NCBI GenBank assembly: GCA_902806595.1
Contig: CADCXC010000011.1
Location: forward strand, 434,001-498,000
Length of the DNA: 64,000 nt
From: Pyrenopolyporus hunteri
Lineage: Eukaryota; Ascomycota; Sordariomycetes; Xylariales; Hypoxylaceae
Direction: 5' to 3'
Shown: positions 26,691 through 41,021 of the stretch, piece after piece
How positions within the stretch are numbered: the stretch's first letter is position 1
Layout: the number at the start of each line of letters is the position of its first letter
Position numbers and translations under genes: made by a program
The notes under the pieces: model-generated
Seen by the model: the letters and a program-made list of their open reading frames with translations, nothing else
Databases searched by the model: none
What the model was told of the DNA's origin: nothing

Positions 26691-29600
26691 CGAATATAAT
26701 TAACTTAATTTATTATTAATTAAAAAAATATTATTTTTATTAAATAATATTATAAAAATTTTTATTATCGTATTAAATTTTATTAATAGTAATTATTTTA
26801 AAATATTTATTAATTCGACTTATTATATCGTTTTCGATATTAATTATTTATTTTTATTTAATATATAAAATAAAAAATAAAAACTTAATTAATTATCGAT
26901 CGAATTTATTAAATTAATTAATAAAAACGAATTAATAATACGTTTTAAAGTTCGTATTATTTAATTTATAAATATTTACATATACGATACGATTAAAATT
27001 AAAATACGACATATTATTACGAACGCGGTTAATACGAAGTTACGTCGTAATTTATTTAAACTTTATTTAAATAAAAAAAAAATTAATTAATTATCTTTTA
27101 TTATAATAAATATAAGTTAAGAAATAAATTTTAAATATTATATAATTAAACCATTTAAAAATAATTAAATATATTTTTATTATCGTTTTTTTATTTTATA
27201 TAATATATATACGATATAAATTTATATAATTACATTTTAAATAAATTTTATTACTTTATTTAATAAAACTTTTTATTTTTTATTAATAATTTTGTTATTA
27301 TTTTTTTTTATAAACGATATTAGATACGTTATTTTTTTTTTTTTTTTTAACGTACGTAAAACCGTTAATTTATTTTCGAAATTTATTCGAACGTTAATTT
27401 ATTTAAAAACCGTTATATATTTATATTATTTTTTATATTTTTTTTTATAATTACATATTTTTTAACCGGTAAAAAAAAATTATAAAGTTCGTTAATATAA
27501 ATATAAGGTTTAAAATAGGAATTAAAGTTAATATTAAAGTTAATATTATTATATATTATTAATATAATCGTTTTAAATTTTTTTTTTAAATATATAAATT
27601 TATAAATAAATAACGTAAACTTTCGCCGTTATAATAATAATAAACGTACGCGCCGTTTATTAAATCCGTATTTCGATTTATAAATACGAAGGTAATTATA
27701 TATACCTTCTATAAACCGCGCCCGTTTACACATTAATTATATCGTTATTTATTAATACGTAAAAAATTATAAATTTAAATATATAAAATAAAAATATTTT
27801 TTAATAATATATTAATGATATATTATAAATAAGTGTAAATTTTAATTAACGATTATATCGTCGATTTATTATCGAAAATAATTTAATATAATCGATACGT
27901 TAGTTATTTTTCGCCGGTGTACGTTTAAAACGTAAAATTAATAAAAGTACGACGATATCGTAAATAAAAATAAATAAATTAATTATATAAAAATAAACGA
28001 TTTAAACGATTTTTATACGATTATAAAAATTATAAAATTATATTAATTATATAAATATCGTTATAATTAATTTATTTAATATATATACGAATAAACCTTT
28101 AATTTTTTTTTTTAAAAAAATTAAAATAAATATTATACGATATATTAATTATTAAAATCGTAATTATAAAAATATTTAATAAAAAACAATATAAAATATA
28201 TTAAATAAACTTATATTATTTTATAAAAAGCGAAGAAAAAACGTTAAAAAAATTTAAATTCGAATATAAATTTACTTTTATTAATACGTGTAAAAATAAA
28301 ATTTATTATATATTCGAAAATAAATATAATCTATATATAAAAACGGTAAAATATCATTATATTTATTATCGATTATTTAAATCTATTTATTATAATTTAA
28401 TAATAAAATTCATTTAATAAAATTATAATATTATATTTATTTATTTAATTTAATTAACGAAACGAGTAAAAATTTAAGTTTAATTAAAATTACATTATTA
28501 ACATTTTATTAATTATAAAGTAAAAAATAAAATATAAATTACGATTCGTAAAATCGTTAAATTTTAATATATATTTTTTTTTTTCCCTCTTTTTATATAT
28601 ATATTATAACGACGTTATAATATTAATATAAACATTTATTTACGACTTTAATAACTATAAAAACTTTTTTAAATTTTATCGGTTTTATTTCGTTAAAATT
28701 TACATTTAAAACTTTTAAAATTTAATTTAATTCGAAGTTTATCGAAAGTAAATATATTAATTATAACTTAGTTATATAAATATTTATTAAATAATCTTCG
28801 AATATTATCTATCGATTTACTTCGTAATATTTCGATGATAATATTATTTTCGATAAATTTAAATAATTCGAATATAATTTCGAAAGTTATAATATAATTA
28901 TTAATAAATTACACGAAAAAATTATAATTTTTAAAATAAAATTTTAATTAATATTAAAACATTTAAAAAATTAAATATAAAATATAAAAAAATAACTTAC
29001 GATATTTAAAATCGAATTTTAAAACGAACGTTAAAAACGTCGAATCGAATATTTATACGCGTATTTATATTATTAAAACGCGCGTTTAAAACATTAAAAC
29101 GAACGTTTATATAATTAAAACGCGTTTTATACGTATTAATATTAATTTATAAATAAAATATTTATATTACTTTAAATTTATTATAGTATATGTAAAATCT
29201 ATTAATTTTATTAAACGGTCGAAAAATTTTTTAACTTAAAAAATTTTTCGTTAAATAAAATTATAAATTATATTATAAAATTAAAATCGAATTATAAATC
29301 GAATTATTCGACGTAATTAACGTTTATATTATTTATGTTAACTTAAATATATAATGTTAAATTAATGTTTAAATAATAAAAATATAATAAAATATTTAAA
29401 AAAAGAAAAAATTAAAAATTAAAAAAATAAATTTAATATATTTAAATATATTTTTATTTTATTATTTAAATGTACGTACTATATATACGTATTTATTAAT
29501 ACGTTTAATATATGTAAAATAATAATACGAAATAATATAAATAATATATATAATTAAAATTATAAATAATTCGAAATTCGAGATATTTATTATTTTAATT

Positions 29601-31552
29601 AGTTAAAATATAACGTCGTTATAATTATATAATTATATAATAACTTATATTTCGTTCGATTTTTATACCGGTGTTATAATTATACGTAATCGATATGTAG
29701 CCCGTATATATAACATCGTAAACTTAAAACGAGCTTTTTAAAATCGCTTAAAAAAATATATACGAATAAAATAAAAATTTTTAAAATAAAAATTTAAATC
29801 GAAATTATCGGTAAAATTTATAATATAATTAATCGATCGATTTAATAAAATCGATTAATAAAACGAATAATAATAATAAACTTATTACGTAATTAAATAA
29901 ATACGGTTATATCCCCGGTAAAAATTATAATTTATAATTAATTTTCGATTATATTAATTAACTTTTTAATTAATAACGTTTATTATTACTTTTATTTTTA
30001 TAATTTATATTTAAAATCCGAATATATTTAATTTTATTCTTTAATTAATATTTTATATAATAAAAATTATAATAAATAATATTATATTATAATTTATTAT
30101 AAAATAATTTAAAAATTAACCGTTTAATTTTACATTATAAAACGAATTTTAAAAATTAAAAATAAATTTTTATTAATATTATAGAAAAAAGATAAAAAGG
30201 ATAAATTATAATTTTTTAAATTATAAAATTAATGTAATATATTTATATTATGTAAAATAATATAGTTTAATTTATCGATTATTTTACATCGTTAAACGAT
30301 TATATAATATTATAATAATAAATTTAAATAAGTAATTACTTAATTATTATAATGTAATAATTTATAAAAAAGTTTAAGTTAAATTATATTATATTAATTC
30401 GAATATAAATGTATTAAATAAAAGTCGTAATTATATTTTTAATAATTATAAAAATATAAAAAAAGGAAATTTTTATAAAATATATAAACGTATAAATTTT
30501 TTAAAGTTATTTTTATAGTTTTATATTATAAACGTACCTTTTTATATATATGTATTATATATAAACATTTATATAAAAAATGTAGAAATAAATTATCGTT
30601 TTATTATATTAAATGTTAAATTAATCGGTTCGGGGTTATTAATTTATTATTAAGGGTTTTAATTAAAAAGTTAACTTTCGAGTAATTTTAAATGATATTT
30701 GCCATTATAAGATATTTAAGTAAATAAATATATAAACGTTATTATTATAAGATTTTAATTATTTTAATATTAATTTAAATTTTAAATTAACTTTTTTTAA
30801 AATATTTTATTATTTTATCGTACTTCGTTTTATTATTTATTTAATATTTCGATTATTATAAATTTTTTAATATAATTTAATTTATAATTTAATTTTATTA
30901 TAATAATCGAATATAATAATAAATTAATATAAAAATTATTAAGATTTATAAATTTTTTCGTAATTCGTAAAAATTAATAAGTTTCGAATTTAATTAATAC
31001 GATTAATATACGATTAAATAATTTAGAGATTTAAATTATCGCGTAATTAAATAATTTTAAAACTTAAGTAAATAATCGATTCGAAATTTTAAAAATTCGA
31101 TTAAATAAATAATTTATTACTTTAAATATTTATTTAAAAGTTACGTAAAAAATTTTATTTATATTTATATTTAATTATTTACACATTTAAATATTAAAAT
31201 TATACTATAAAAACATTAATATTTTTATACGATTTACGAATAATAACATTACGTAAATAAATATTAAATTCGAATTATTTTTATTTATATAAAATAACAC
31301 CGTTATTAAAAAATTATAAAATAAATTAATAAACGATATAGTAAAATTATTCGATAAAAAGTTATATAATAAAATTATAATCGATATATTTACTTTTATT
31401 TTCGATAACTTTTAAATTAAAATAAATTTTATTAATTTTAAGGTTTAACGTTAATAAATTAAAAATAATTAAATTTAAAAAAGTTTTATTAATAATCGAT
31501 ATTATTAACGTATATATTTAAATAGTTAAGATTTAAATATAAAAAAAATAAA

Positions 31553-31818
31553 TATAATAATGTAATTTTATATTAATATATTTATTATAACGATAATAAC
31601 GATAGATATAATTTTATTATATATTTTATCGTTTTACGTAATAAACGATTAAATTATAAATTTTAAATAAAGATATATCTTCGATTAATATAAACTTAAT
31701 TTAATTTTTTTTTTTTATATTTATATAATTTAATTAATTTATTTTTTTTTTACCTCGTATTATATAATTATATAATATAAAATCGTTTATTATTTAATAA
31801 ATTTTTATTATATTAATA
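31553..31818 (+). repeat. Solo LTR copy 6
   Basis: Plus-oriented, more diverged copy with perfect ATAAA duplication at 31548-31552 and 31819-31823. About 100 bp from copy 7. Confidence 0.65.
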
Positions 31819-31919
31819 ATAAAGGAAGTTATTTTTTAAATTAATCGATTTTTATAATTATTAAATTAAAAAAAAATATATAATTATTTAATTTTAATAT
31901 AATTTTTCGTTTTAATATT

Positions 31920-32186
31920 TATAATAATGTAACTTCGTATTAACGTATTTATCGTAACGATAGTAACGGTAGATATATTTTTATTAAATATATCGTCGTT
32001 TTACGTAATAAATAATTAAAATATAACTTTTAAAAATAAATATATTTATCGATTAATACGAAATTAATCGATTTATAATTTTTATATCTTTATAACTTAA
32101 TTAATTTATTTATTTCGTTATTTTTTATTATATAATCATATATTAATTAATCGATTATAAATTAATAATTTTTTACTTATTTAATA
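31920..32186 (+). repeat. Solo LTR copy 7
   Basis: Plus-oriented copy with perfect ATATT duplication at 31915-31919 and 32187-32191. It shares small variants (TTAATCGATTA near the 3' end) with copy 8, so both belong to one subfamily. Confidence 0.75.
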
Positions 32187-35100
32187 ATATTATATTTAAT
32201 TTTTTAAATACTTCATTTTATAATATATAAATCTCGTTTTAAATTTATAAAAACGGTCGAAAAAAAAGAAAATAATTGTAATTTAAAAATTATAAATTTA
32301 ATATATATCGTACGAGGTAATAAAATTATCTTTAAATTTACCGTCAATTATTTAAACCTATTAAATACTTATTTACCTTAGGTAAATAAATAATAAATTA
32401 TGGATTATAAATATTATTTATATTATAATAAATAATTTAAGATTTAAATTTTTATATAAACGTTTTATAATTTTTTTCTTATTATTATATCGATAAAATA
32501 AATATTTTACTTAAAATACGAAATATTTTATTAATTAAATAACGAAATTAATATATTTAATTCGACCTTTAAACCGATATTAAATATTAATAAATAATAA
32601 TTAATTCGAGGGATATTTAAATATAAAAACTTTCGTTATTATTTAATTATTTATAAATTTATATATATTTTATTATAATAATTTTTACCTTTTCTACGTT
32701 TAATAAATTCTAAATTTTATATCTTAAAACCTTTAATATATTAAATCTTAAATAAAAATCGAATAATATTAATCTTTTAATAAAATTATATTTATCGACG
32801 TCGATAATTTTTTTATTAAAATAAAACTTAAGTTTTTTTATTAAGTTTACGTGGTATTATTTATTAATATAAGTAATATTAATTACGTTTATACCCTTTA
32901 AAATATATAATATAATATACCCTAAGAAAAATAAGTTAATAAATTTATCGTATTTTTTTTTAAAATATATTTTAAATGTTACGACGTGTAAAGGATCGAA
33001 ATATTTATAGTTATTTTTTAATAACGTAATAATTTTTTCGAAGTCGTAAATTACCGTTTTATATCGATTTAGTTAAACATTTTATATAATAATTATATTA
33101 TACGACGAAATATTTTAATATTAAAAATTTTATTTATATATAAAATTTAAAACGTTTAAAATATCGTAAAAAAATATTAATCGTATCGACGTTAAAAGTT
33201 TCGCTATAATATAATATTTATAAAAAAAATACCTAATTAATAATATAACGATATAATATATATTACGGAACGATTAATAATAAAACGAGTTTAAGTTATA
33301 ATTATACTACATTTTTAAAATCGATACGAAATAAATATTAAAAAATAACTTATCGATGTAGATTTTATTTCGTAAATTTTTTAGGTGAAATGTTTTATAA
33401 TATCTTTTAATAATTACACTTTTTATAATAACGGGTTTTTCGTTAAATATTATTATACTCGGTATAATAATATTAAATTTACTTGTCGTTATTAATCGAT
33501 TATAAAAAATAATATTATTAATATAGTGTTAAATAGCGTAAAAGATAAAGTTTAATTTAAAATTTAGCTACGAAATCCTTTAAGGTTATTTATAAAAAAA
33601 AAGTTTATTTCGTTATTAAATAAAAACGTTTATATTTTTATTACGAACGAAAAAATTTAAAATAAATTTTATCGACTCGATATATATTTAATTATATTTT
33701 TTATAGAAAAAAACTTTTTAATTATATTTTAAAATTATATCGTTTTTATTAAATACGACATTAATATATTAAAACGAGTAATTAAGTGATATAATATATA
33801 ATATAAAATGTTTCGAGCGTTAATAAAATCGAAATAACGTTAAAATAGTTAAAAACGTTAGATACGACTTTAATATTTTTAATAAAATATTCGCGTTTAT
33901 ATGTAAATAGTTAAAAGATTTTTTTTCGATCGTTTATTCGAGGTTAAATTAATTAGTTTTTTATATGGTGTTTAAATAAAAATAAAGTTATAAAGTTAAT
34001 AGTTTAAAGCTTAAAGTAGGGGTTATTATTATATTTTATAAATAATAAATAAAATTATTATAATATTAATATTAAAATATTTAACTTAAAAATTTAATAA
34101 TTTAATTTATTAATTAATAAATTTTAAAATTATTAAGGGTTATAATTAAAAATTTAATAGAAATAGATAAAAAAAGGAAATTAATATATAAGACGTTTTT
34201 TAAAATAGTTATATTTAACGAATCGTAATCGTTAAATTAACGAAAAGTTATTATTTTAAAAAAAGAAATAAATAAAAAAAGAAAAAATATTATTATTTAA
34301 ATAAAGGATATTAAAATTTTATATAAAATATTAAAAATATTTTTAAATAAATAATTATATATTAAAATATAAAATATTAAAAATATTTAAATATTTAAAA
34401 ATATTTATAAATATTTATTCGATATTTATTTTAATAAAAAGTTACGATATAAGTTAATATTTTTATATAAATATATTAAATAAAAAAGTAATTTATTTTA
34501 AATTTATTTTAAAACGTATTATTATTTATTTATTAAATAAAACTTTAAAATATATTAAAAAATAAAAAATAATAATTTAATTTATATAAGTAAATATTAA
34601 TAAAAATTATAATATATTATAACATTATATAATTTTTATATATAAATTATATATAAAATAAACCTTTTAATAAATTTAAATTAATCGAAGCGTTAACGTT
34701 AAAAGAATTATTAATATTTTTTTATATATTTATTTAATTTTTTTACTTATTTTTTATAAATTTTAACTTACTTTTATAATAATTTAATTTAGTAAAAAAT
34801 ATTTTAATTCGAAATTATAAACTTTTATATATTATTAAATAAAAAAAATCTTTAAGAAATAACCCGAAAAAAAAAAAAAAAACGAAGGGTTTTAATATTA
34901 TATTTATATTTATATTATCGCCGTTAATTTTTTTCGTTAATAAACATTTCGAAAAAATTATCGACTTTAACGAATTTATTTTTAAAAAGATTTAATTAAG
35001 TTATTATCGTAATTTATTTACTTTTATACGTTATATTTTATTTAAATTTAAAAAAAAAATAAACTTAACTTTTAATTAATGTATTATTAATCGTATACTT

Positions 35101-35262
35101 CGATTATTTTATAATCGTAAATTAAATAGTTTAAGTTATAATAAATATATAAAGTTATATTAAATTTATAGCGTTTTTTTATTTAAATTATCGATATTTA
35201 ATTTTAATAAACGATTTTTCGCTTTTATTCGTTTAAATTTAACGTTAATTAAAAAATAATAT

Positions 35263-35424
35263 CGTTATTTACTTTCGGATATAATTACTTTATCGAATTC
35301 GAATACATTAATCTTTTTTATATTTTTTTATCGATAATATTTTCGTTATTTACCTTCGAATACGACTATTTTATTAAATTCGAATATATTAATTTTTATT
35401 ATATTTTTTTATCGATAATATTTT
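35263..35424. repeat. 81-bp tandem duplication
   Basis: Two direct copies of 81 bp start at 35263 and 35344, each beginning CGTTATTTAC and containing ATCGATAATATTTT; a third begins at 35425 but breaks off. The period is a multiple of three, so it may be a degraded coding repeat. Confidence 0.8.
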
Positions 35425-37899
35425 CGTTATATATAAACTTTTTTTTAACATTAAATATTTTACGAAATAATTTATAATATAATAAATCGAATGATAAAGT
35501 AATTACGTTAATTACGGAATAATAAAATAAAAATTTCGATTTTTCGAAACTTAATCGAAACGATACACTTTATCGTTTAAAATAAAACACTATTAACCGA
35601 TATAATAACGACACTTAAAGTAATTTCATTATACGAAAAAACTTTAAACGAAAATAAATAAAAAATTATTAAAAAATAAAATAAAAAAAACGTTAAATTA
35701 AAAATACGGTTATTATCGTAGTCGTTATTTTACGATTTTAATAATAATTTATATAAATAAATTAAATTTATATAACGTATATTAAATTACCGAACTTTTA
35801 TTTATATTTTAAGTTAAGATTATTTCTTATATTTTTAGAAGTTTTATTTATTAAATTACATAATAATCGATTATTATTTTCTTTTTTTTAATATTATTTT
35901 TTATTAATTAATAAAATTAATTTTATTAATGATTTTATATACGTAGTTCGAATCGACGGTATAAATATATTTATTATATATAATTTATAAAATTTATTAA
36001 TTTTATCGTATATTTTTTAATTTACGATTTTTTAATATAAAGTTACGGATTTATAATATAAATTAAAGGAAATTATTATAAAAAATTAATAATTATATAT
36101 TATTATTTTTTATTAAAATTATTATTTAATATTTATTTATTTACGTATAGTAAATAATAAAGGTTAAGTGTCGATTGTTTAATTATTTATTAAAAGGAAA
36201 AAATCGATAAAATAAATTCGATAACGTTTTAAATTTTTCGAATTTTAAACCTATTTTTCGAGAATATTTTATATCGATCGAATAGTTAAACGTTAGTTTT
36301 ATTTTAAAAAAAAACGTTAACCGATAAATTCGATTCTTTAAACGTTTAATAATTATATCTACTTATATTACGATTAATAATTAATCTTTTAAAATAGAAA
36401 TAAATAATATTTATTATTTATATTAATAAAATTAACTGGTTAAAATATCGACTTATATTTTTAATATTAAAATATTTAAAAAAATTATATCGATATATAA
36501 TATATAAAATTATAACGTTATATTAATATTATATTTATTTTTATCGACGTTTTATTTACCGGTTATTTATAAAATAACGATTTTAATACGTTTTAATTAA
36601 ATAATTAAATAGATTTAAAACATTATAAACCGACGATATATTAATAATTTTTTAATTTAATATTTAAATTTTAAATTCTTTTTAATATTATCGTAGAATA
36701 TAATTAAAATAATACGAGTTTCGTATCGATATAAATAGAAAAAATATTAATTCGAGTAAATTATTAATAAAATAAATAATTTTAAAATAAATTTTTTAAT
36801 ATATATTTAATATTATTAATAAAATATTATTATTTAGGTAAATTATTCGATTAAAATATTTAAATGTAAAATTTTATAATATTATATTTTATTAAATCGT
36901 TTATTAATTCGAAAGACGATTAATTTAACGATATTATTTTTTTTATTCGATTTTTTATTTATTAAATATTATATTATTAAATATTAAATTATGCGTATAT
37001 TATTTATCGTTTTTTCGTTATTTTTTTTTATAATCGGTAATATAATAATAGTATTTTTAGGGAGATAATTAATATTCGAATTATACGAAAATAAAAGGTA
37101 TAATAATAATATTTTTCGAGAAATAATTAATATATATATTTAAATTATATTAAAATAAAAAAAAATATCGTTATCGAAGACGCGAATTATATATCTTCGT
37201 AAATATATTTAATTAATAAAAATATTATTATTATAAAAATAAATTTTATAGATATAATAAATTATTAATTCGATTTTTATATAAAATAATTAGGTTCGAA
37301 AAAAAGTTAATAATAAAAAAAAATAAATAATAAAAATTATCGATATTTACATTATTTAAATAATAATATAAATAAAATATTCGTTAAAATATTATTTAAT
37401 AAATTAAATACTTATTTAAATAAATAATCTCTCGATAAATATTAAAGTAAACTAAATACCTCCCCGTTTTTTCGTTTATAAAAATTATTACTTTCTACTT
37501 TTTTACGGGTTTATATACATCGAAATTATTATAAATATTCATTATTATACGTAATTACTTTTTTATTAAATATTATTTATATTATATAATACTTAAATAT
37601 ATAAATAAATATTCGAAACTTTTAATATTAATAAAATTATTATAAAATTATTTAATATTTTATAAAATAAAATTTTTAACGTCGTTTAAAACCTTTAAAT
37701 TAATAAAATTAATAATTTTTCGTTTAAACGATAACCGTATTTCGTGTTAATAAAAAATAATATCGTATTTAATATTATATTATTATTCGTACGACTCGTA
37801 TAATATTAATATTTTATTAACGATCCGTAACTTTTATTAATTTTTTTTTTACGTTAACCTAAAAATATTATAAATTATAAATTATTTTTTCGTGATTAA

Positions 37900-37920
37900 A
37901 TTACCCCCCCCCCCTTCCCC
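37900..37920 (+). repeat. C-run in AT-rich island
   Basis: Twelve C, two T and four C in a row inside otherwise AT-rich sequence. A C-run contains no CpA except possibly at its end, so RIP cannot erode it. Confidence 0.9.
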
Positions 37921-39777
37921 TTATTTTTATTTTACTACATTTTTTAAAATTATATCTATAATTAATTTAAAATCTTTTTTTAAAAAATCCAATAAAATTA
38001 AATATTAATTAATAAATATTTAAATAATTTCTATTAATTCGATTAAAAAATATAAATATTTATTAAATTTTATAATTATATATAATATTAATCGAAAATT
38101 AACATATAATTTTAAATCTTTTAAATAACTTAACCCTTTTTTTCGAAAAATATATTATTTTATATTAATATTTAATTAATATTAAAAAATTTACGTAAAT
38201 AAATATAATTTTAAAAATAAATTACATAATTATTTTCTTTTAACGTATATATATATATTAATTTTAATTATTAATATTAAACATTTATTTTTATTTTTAT
38301 AAAACTTTAACTTTATATATTATATTTATTTTTTAAATATTTTTTATAAATTATTAATTTTCGAATATTTTATTATACCCGCTTTTAAAAAATCCTCGAA
38401 TAAATTAAATCGATAATAAATTATTTTAACGTAAAATATTTATCTCCGAAAATAAAGTATTATTATTTTTAAATAAAATAACAAATTTATTAATTTCGTA
38501 ACAATCGAATTAAAAACACCCGACCTTATTAATAAACGTAGGTTTAATTAAAACTAAATAAAATTTTTTAATTAAAATTCGAAAAAAAAAAAGAATTTTC
38601 CTTTAAAATTTATATAATCGATTATTTTTTTTACCGGCGACGATAATAAATAACCGAAAATAACCGATAATGCTTTTTTAATCGATTTTATTATTTAAAT
38701 TTTAACGCGAGTTAAAAAAACCTTCGTAAATAAAACAATAATAAAAATAATTCGAAATTCGAAAATATATTTAATTTCGTATAACTTTTATTTTTAAAGT
38801 AATTTATTTATAATATTTTATTTATTAATTTAAATTAAAGTAGATTATTATTTTTAATAATTATAATTATAATCGAAATCGCCGTTTTCGAAAGTTAAAA
38901 TTAATATAATTTTAATCGTCGATTATTAATTTTAAAGGTAAATTTTTATATTTTTTAAATTAAATATATTTATTAATAAATTTTAATTATATATATAATA
39001 ATAATTAATATTATTTTATTACGAAAATATATTTACGTAAATTATAAAATAAATTAAAACTTTTTTTAATATTATATTATTTTATTTAATTATTTCCACG
39101 ATATTTACGTTAAATATTATTATAATTATAATAATAATAAATATTCATTTAAATATAATATATATTAATTTATTAATATAAAATAATTATTTTAATTATT
39201 TATAATAAATAATAAAAAACGTATATAGGTAAACAATATATTTAAAATTATCTTTAATTTATTTTTAATATTTATATACGTTAAAAAATCGTAATTTACT
39301 TCGAATTTTATTTTTTAAATAATTAAAAATATTAAAACTTAATTATTTAATATTATCGATTAAATTAAAAAATTCGAACATTAAAAATTAATTATAAATA
39401 TTTAATATTATATTTATTTAAATTTATAAAATTATATCCGTAAAATATATATTTTTTATATATTTTTTATATATATTTAATTCGATAATTTAGTTAATTA
39501 TTTAGAAGTTTTTATATAATAAAAAAGTTATTTTTCGTATTATATAAAATTTTAATTTATTAATTTTATAAAAGGTAGGGGGAAAGGAAAAATACGAGTT
39601 ATAATTTATAGAAGTAAAATTTAATTTATATTAAATATATTTAATAAAATAACGAAATTATCGTATATTTTGTTATTAATTATTTAATTTTATTAAATGG
39701 TTGTTTAATATTCGTAAAAATTATTTTTTTTATTTATAAATAAATATTTATAACAATTATATAATTAACATATATTT

Positions 39778-40043
39778 TATAATAATATAATTTCGTATTA
39801 AAATATTTATCGTAACGATAATAATAATAGATATATTTTTATTAAATACCTCGTCGTTTTATATAATAAATACCTAAAATATAACTTTTAAAAATAATAT
39901 ATTTATCGATTAATACGAAGTTAAACCGTTTATAATTTTTATATATATATAATTTAATTTATTTTATTTATTTTATATTTTTTATTATACGATCGTATAA
40001 TAATTAATCGATTATTAATTAACGACTTTTTATTTACTTAATA
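39778..40043 (+). repeat. Solo LTR copy 8
   Basis: Plus-oriented copy with perfect TATTT duplication at 39773-39777 and 40044-40048, only about 160 bp inside the right inverted repeat. Confidence 0.75.
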
Positions 40044-40200
40044 TATTTAATTATTTTTATTAAAATATCGAAATTAATTTAAGGTTAAAATTTATCGTAA
40101 ATAAATAATTTTAAAATAATTAGGTAATTTAAGGTTATTCGTAACAGTATACGCGGATAAATACCCGTTAAAAAAGTCCAGCTAGTTATAATTAACTATA

Positions 40201-40277
40201 TACGATATATCGCATTATGTGTCAAACAGTACGGTAAAATAAAAATGAATGGCGGTTTGGCGGTTCTCTGGACTTCG
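40201..40277 (+). repeat. Right inverted terminal repeat of the island
   Basis: Partner of the repeat at 5840-5916, in inverted orientation, ending in GACTTCG. It keeps CpA and TpG sites that are mutated in the left copy, so it is closer to the ancestral sequence. Composition returns to normal at this point. The octamer AGGTTAAA lies 24 bases beyond the end (40302-40309). Confidence 0.75.
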
Positions 40278-41021
40278 ACCAGGGTCATAAGTCATAATAT
40301 GAGGTTAAATATAGCAAGTTGTCCCGAAAATTCAAATCAAAGCCGAAAGAATAACATGAACTTTGGACATATATCATGTACGAGATATAAAATATTTCAC
40401 TACATATTCTCTCATTGACATAACGTATGCATCTTATCGTCCTTCATGAGAAGTAAGATGAAGCCTCAGATCTTAGGACCAAACATAATATTTAGTCAAA
40501 TCAATCCTGCACCAGGCTCATGTACAGATCCGATTGCAATTAGTCCCAAGGAATCCCCTAATTATAGACCGTGTCCCTAATTAACGAGTAGTGCCCGGAG
40601 GCGACTAGGTGCGTAACCGGTGTTAGGAGGAAAACAACCTTAACCTCTACGAGACTTCACAATTCAAACAATATCTATACGGATATTAAAGGTGTATACT
40701 CTACCCCATATTCGAAGAACGATCCGTACAAGATAAGTCACTAGCTTCAAGGTGACAAGACCTAAAACACATGTTTTCTGCCGTTTCTTGAATACCGCTG
40801 ATTAAAACCCAGAGGTCATCCTGATTTTTAAATTAAGTAGGTGCATATTAGATTTGAAAATAGGCAACTCGGCCACTACAAACGGCTCAGTAGCAATTGT
40901 TATATCTTAATCATACGTTTCAGAAAATATATCTAGATACAAGAATCTGTAGACAAACGCCAGGGGCCCTTTTACACAAGGTATCCAACACGCATAGAAA
41001 GCAACAACCTAATCATGTCCT
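40278..41021. other. Island border to AltA1-like gene
   Basis: Normal composition, no gene seen. It holds the 3' flank of the AltA1-like gene and the unmutated side of the right inverted repeat. Confidence 0.5.

Larger units (their letters stand above)
5840..40277. mobile_element. 34.4-kb RIP-mutated island bracketed by inverted repeats; candidate giant element corpse
   Basis: Between the two inverted repeats the DNA is extremely AT-rich. TpG and CpA are nearly absent whereas CpG is common, the product of RIP (C-to-T at CpA on either strand). No intact gene remains. Recognisable contents are a fossil reading frame (7441-8276), eight LTR copies, a retrotransposon with a fossil integrase (11182-17557), a minisatellite (19240-19925), an 81-bp tandem duplication (35263-35424) and a C-run (37900-37920). 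The boundary repeats suggest one large insertion later colonised by LTR elements. The alternative is a chance pair of ends from two separate smaller elements of one family. The composition statement is direct; the single-element reading is inference. Confidence 0.5.

Noticed and set aside
31920..40043. An 8.1-kb element bounded by LTR copies 7 and 8
   Set aside because: Each of these LTRs has its own perfect 5-bp duplication (ATATT and TATTT), so they are separate solo insertions despite shared variants.
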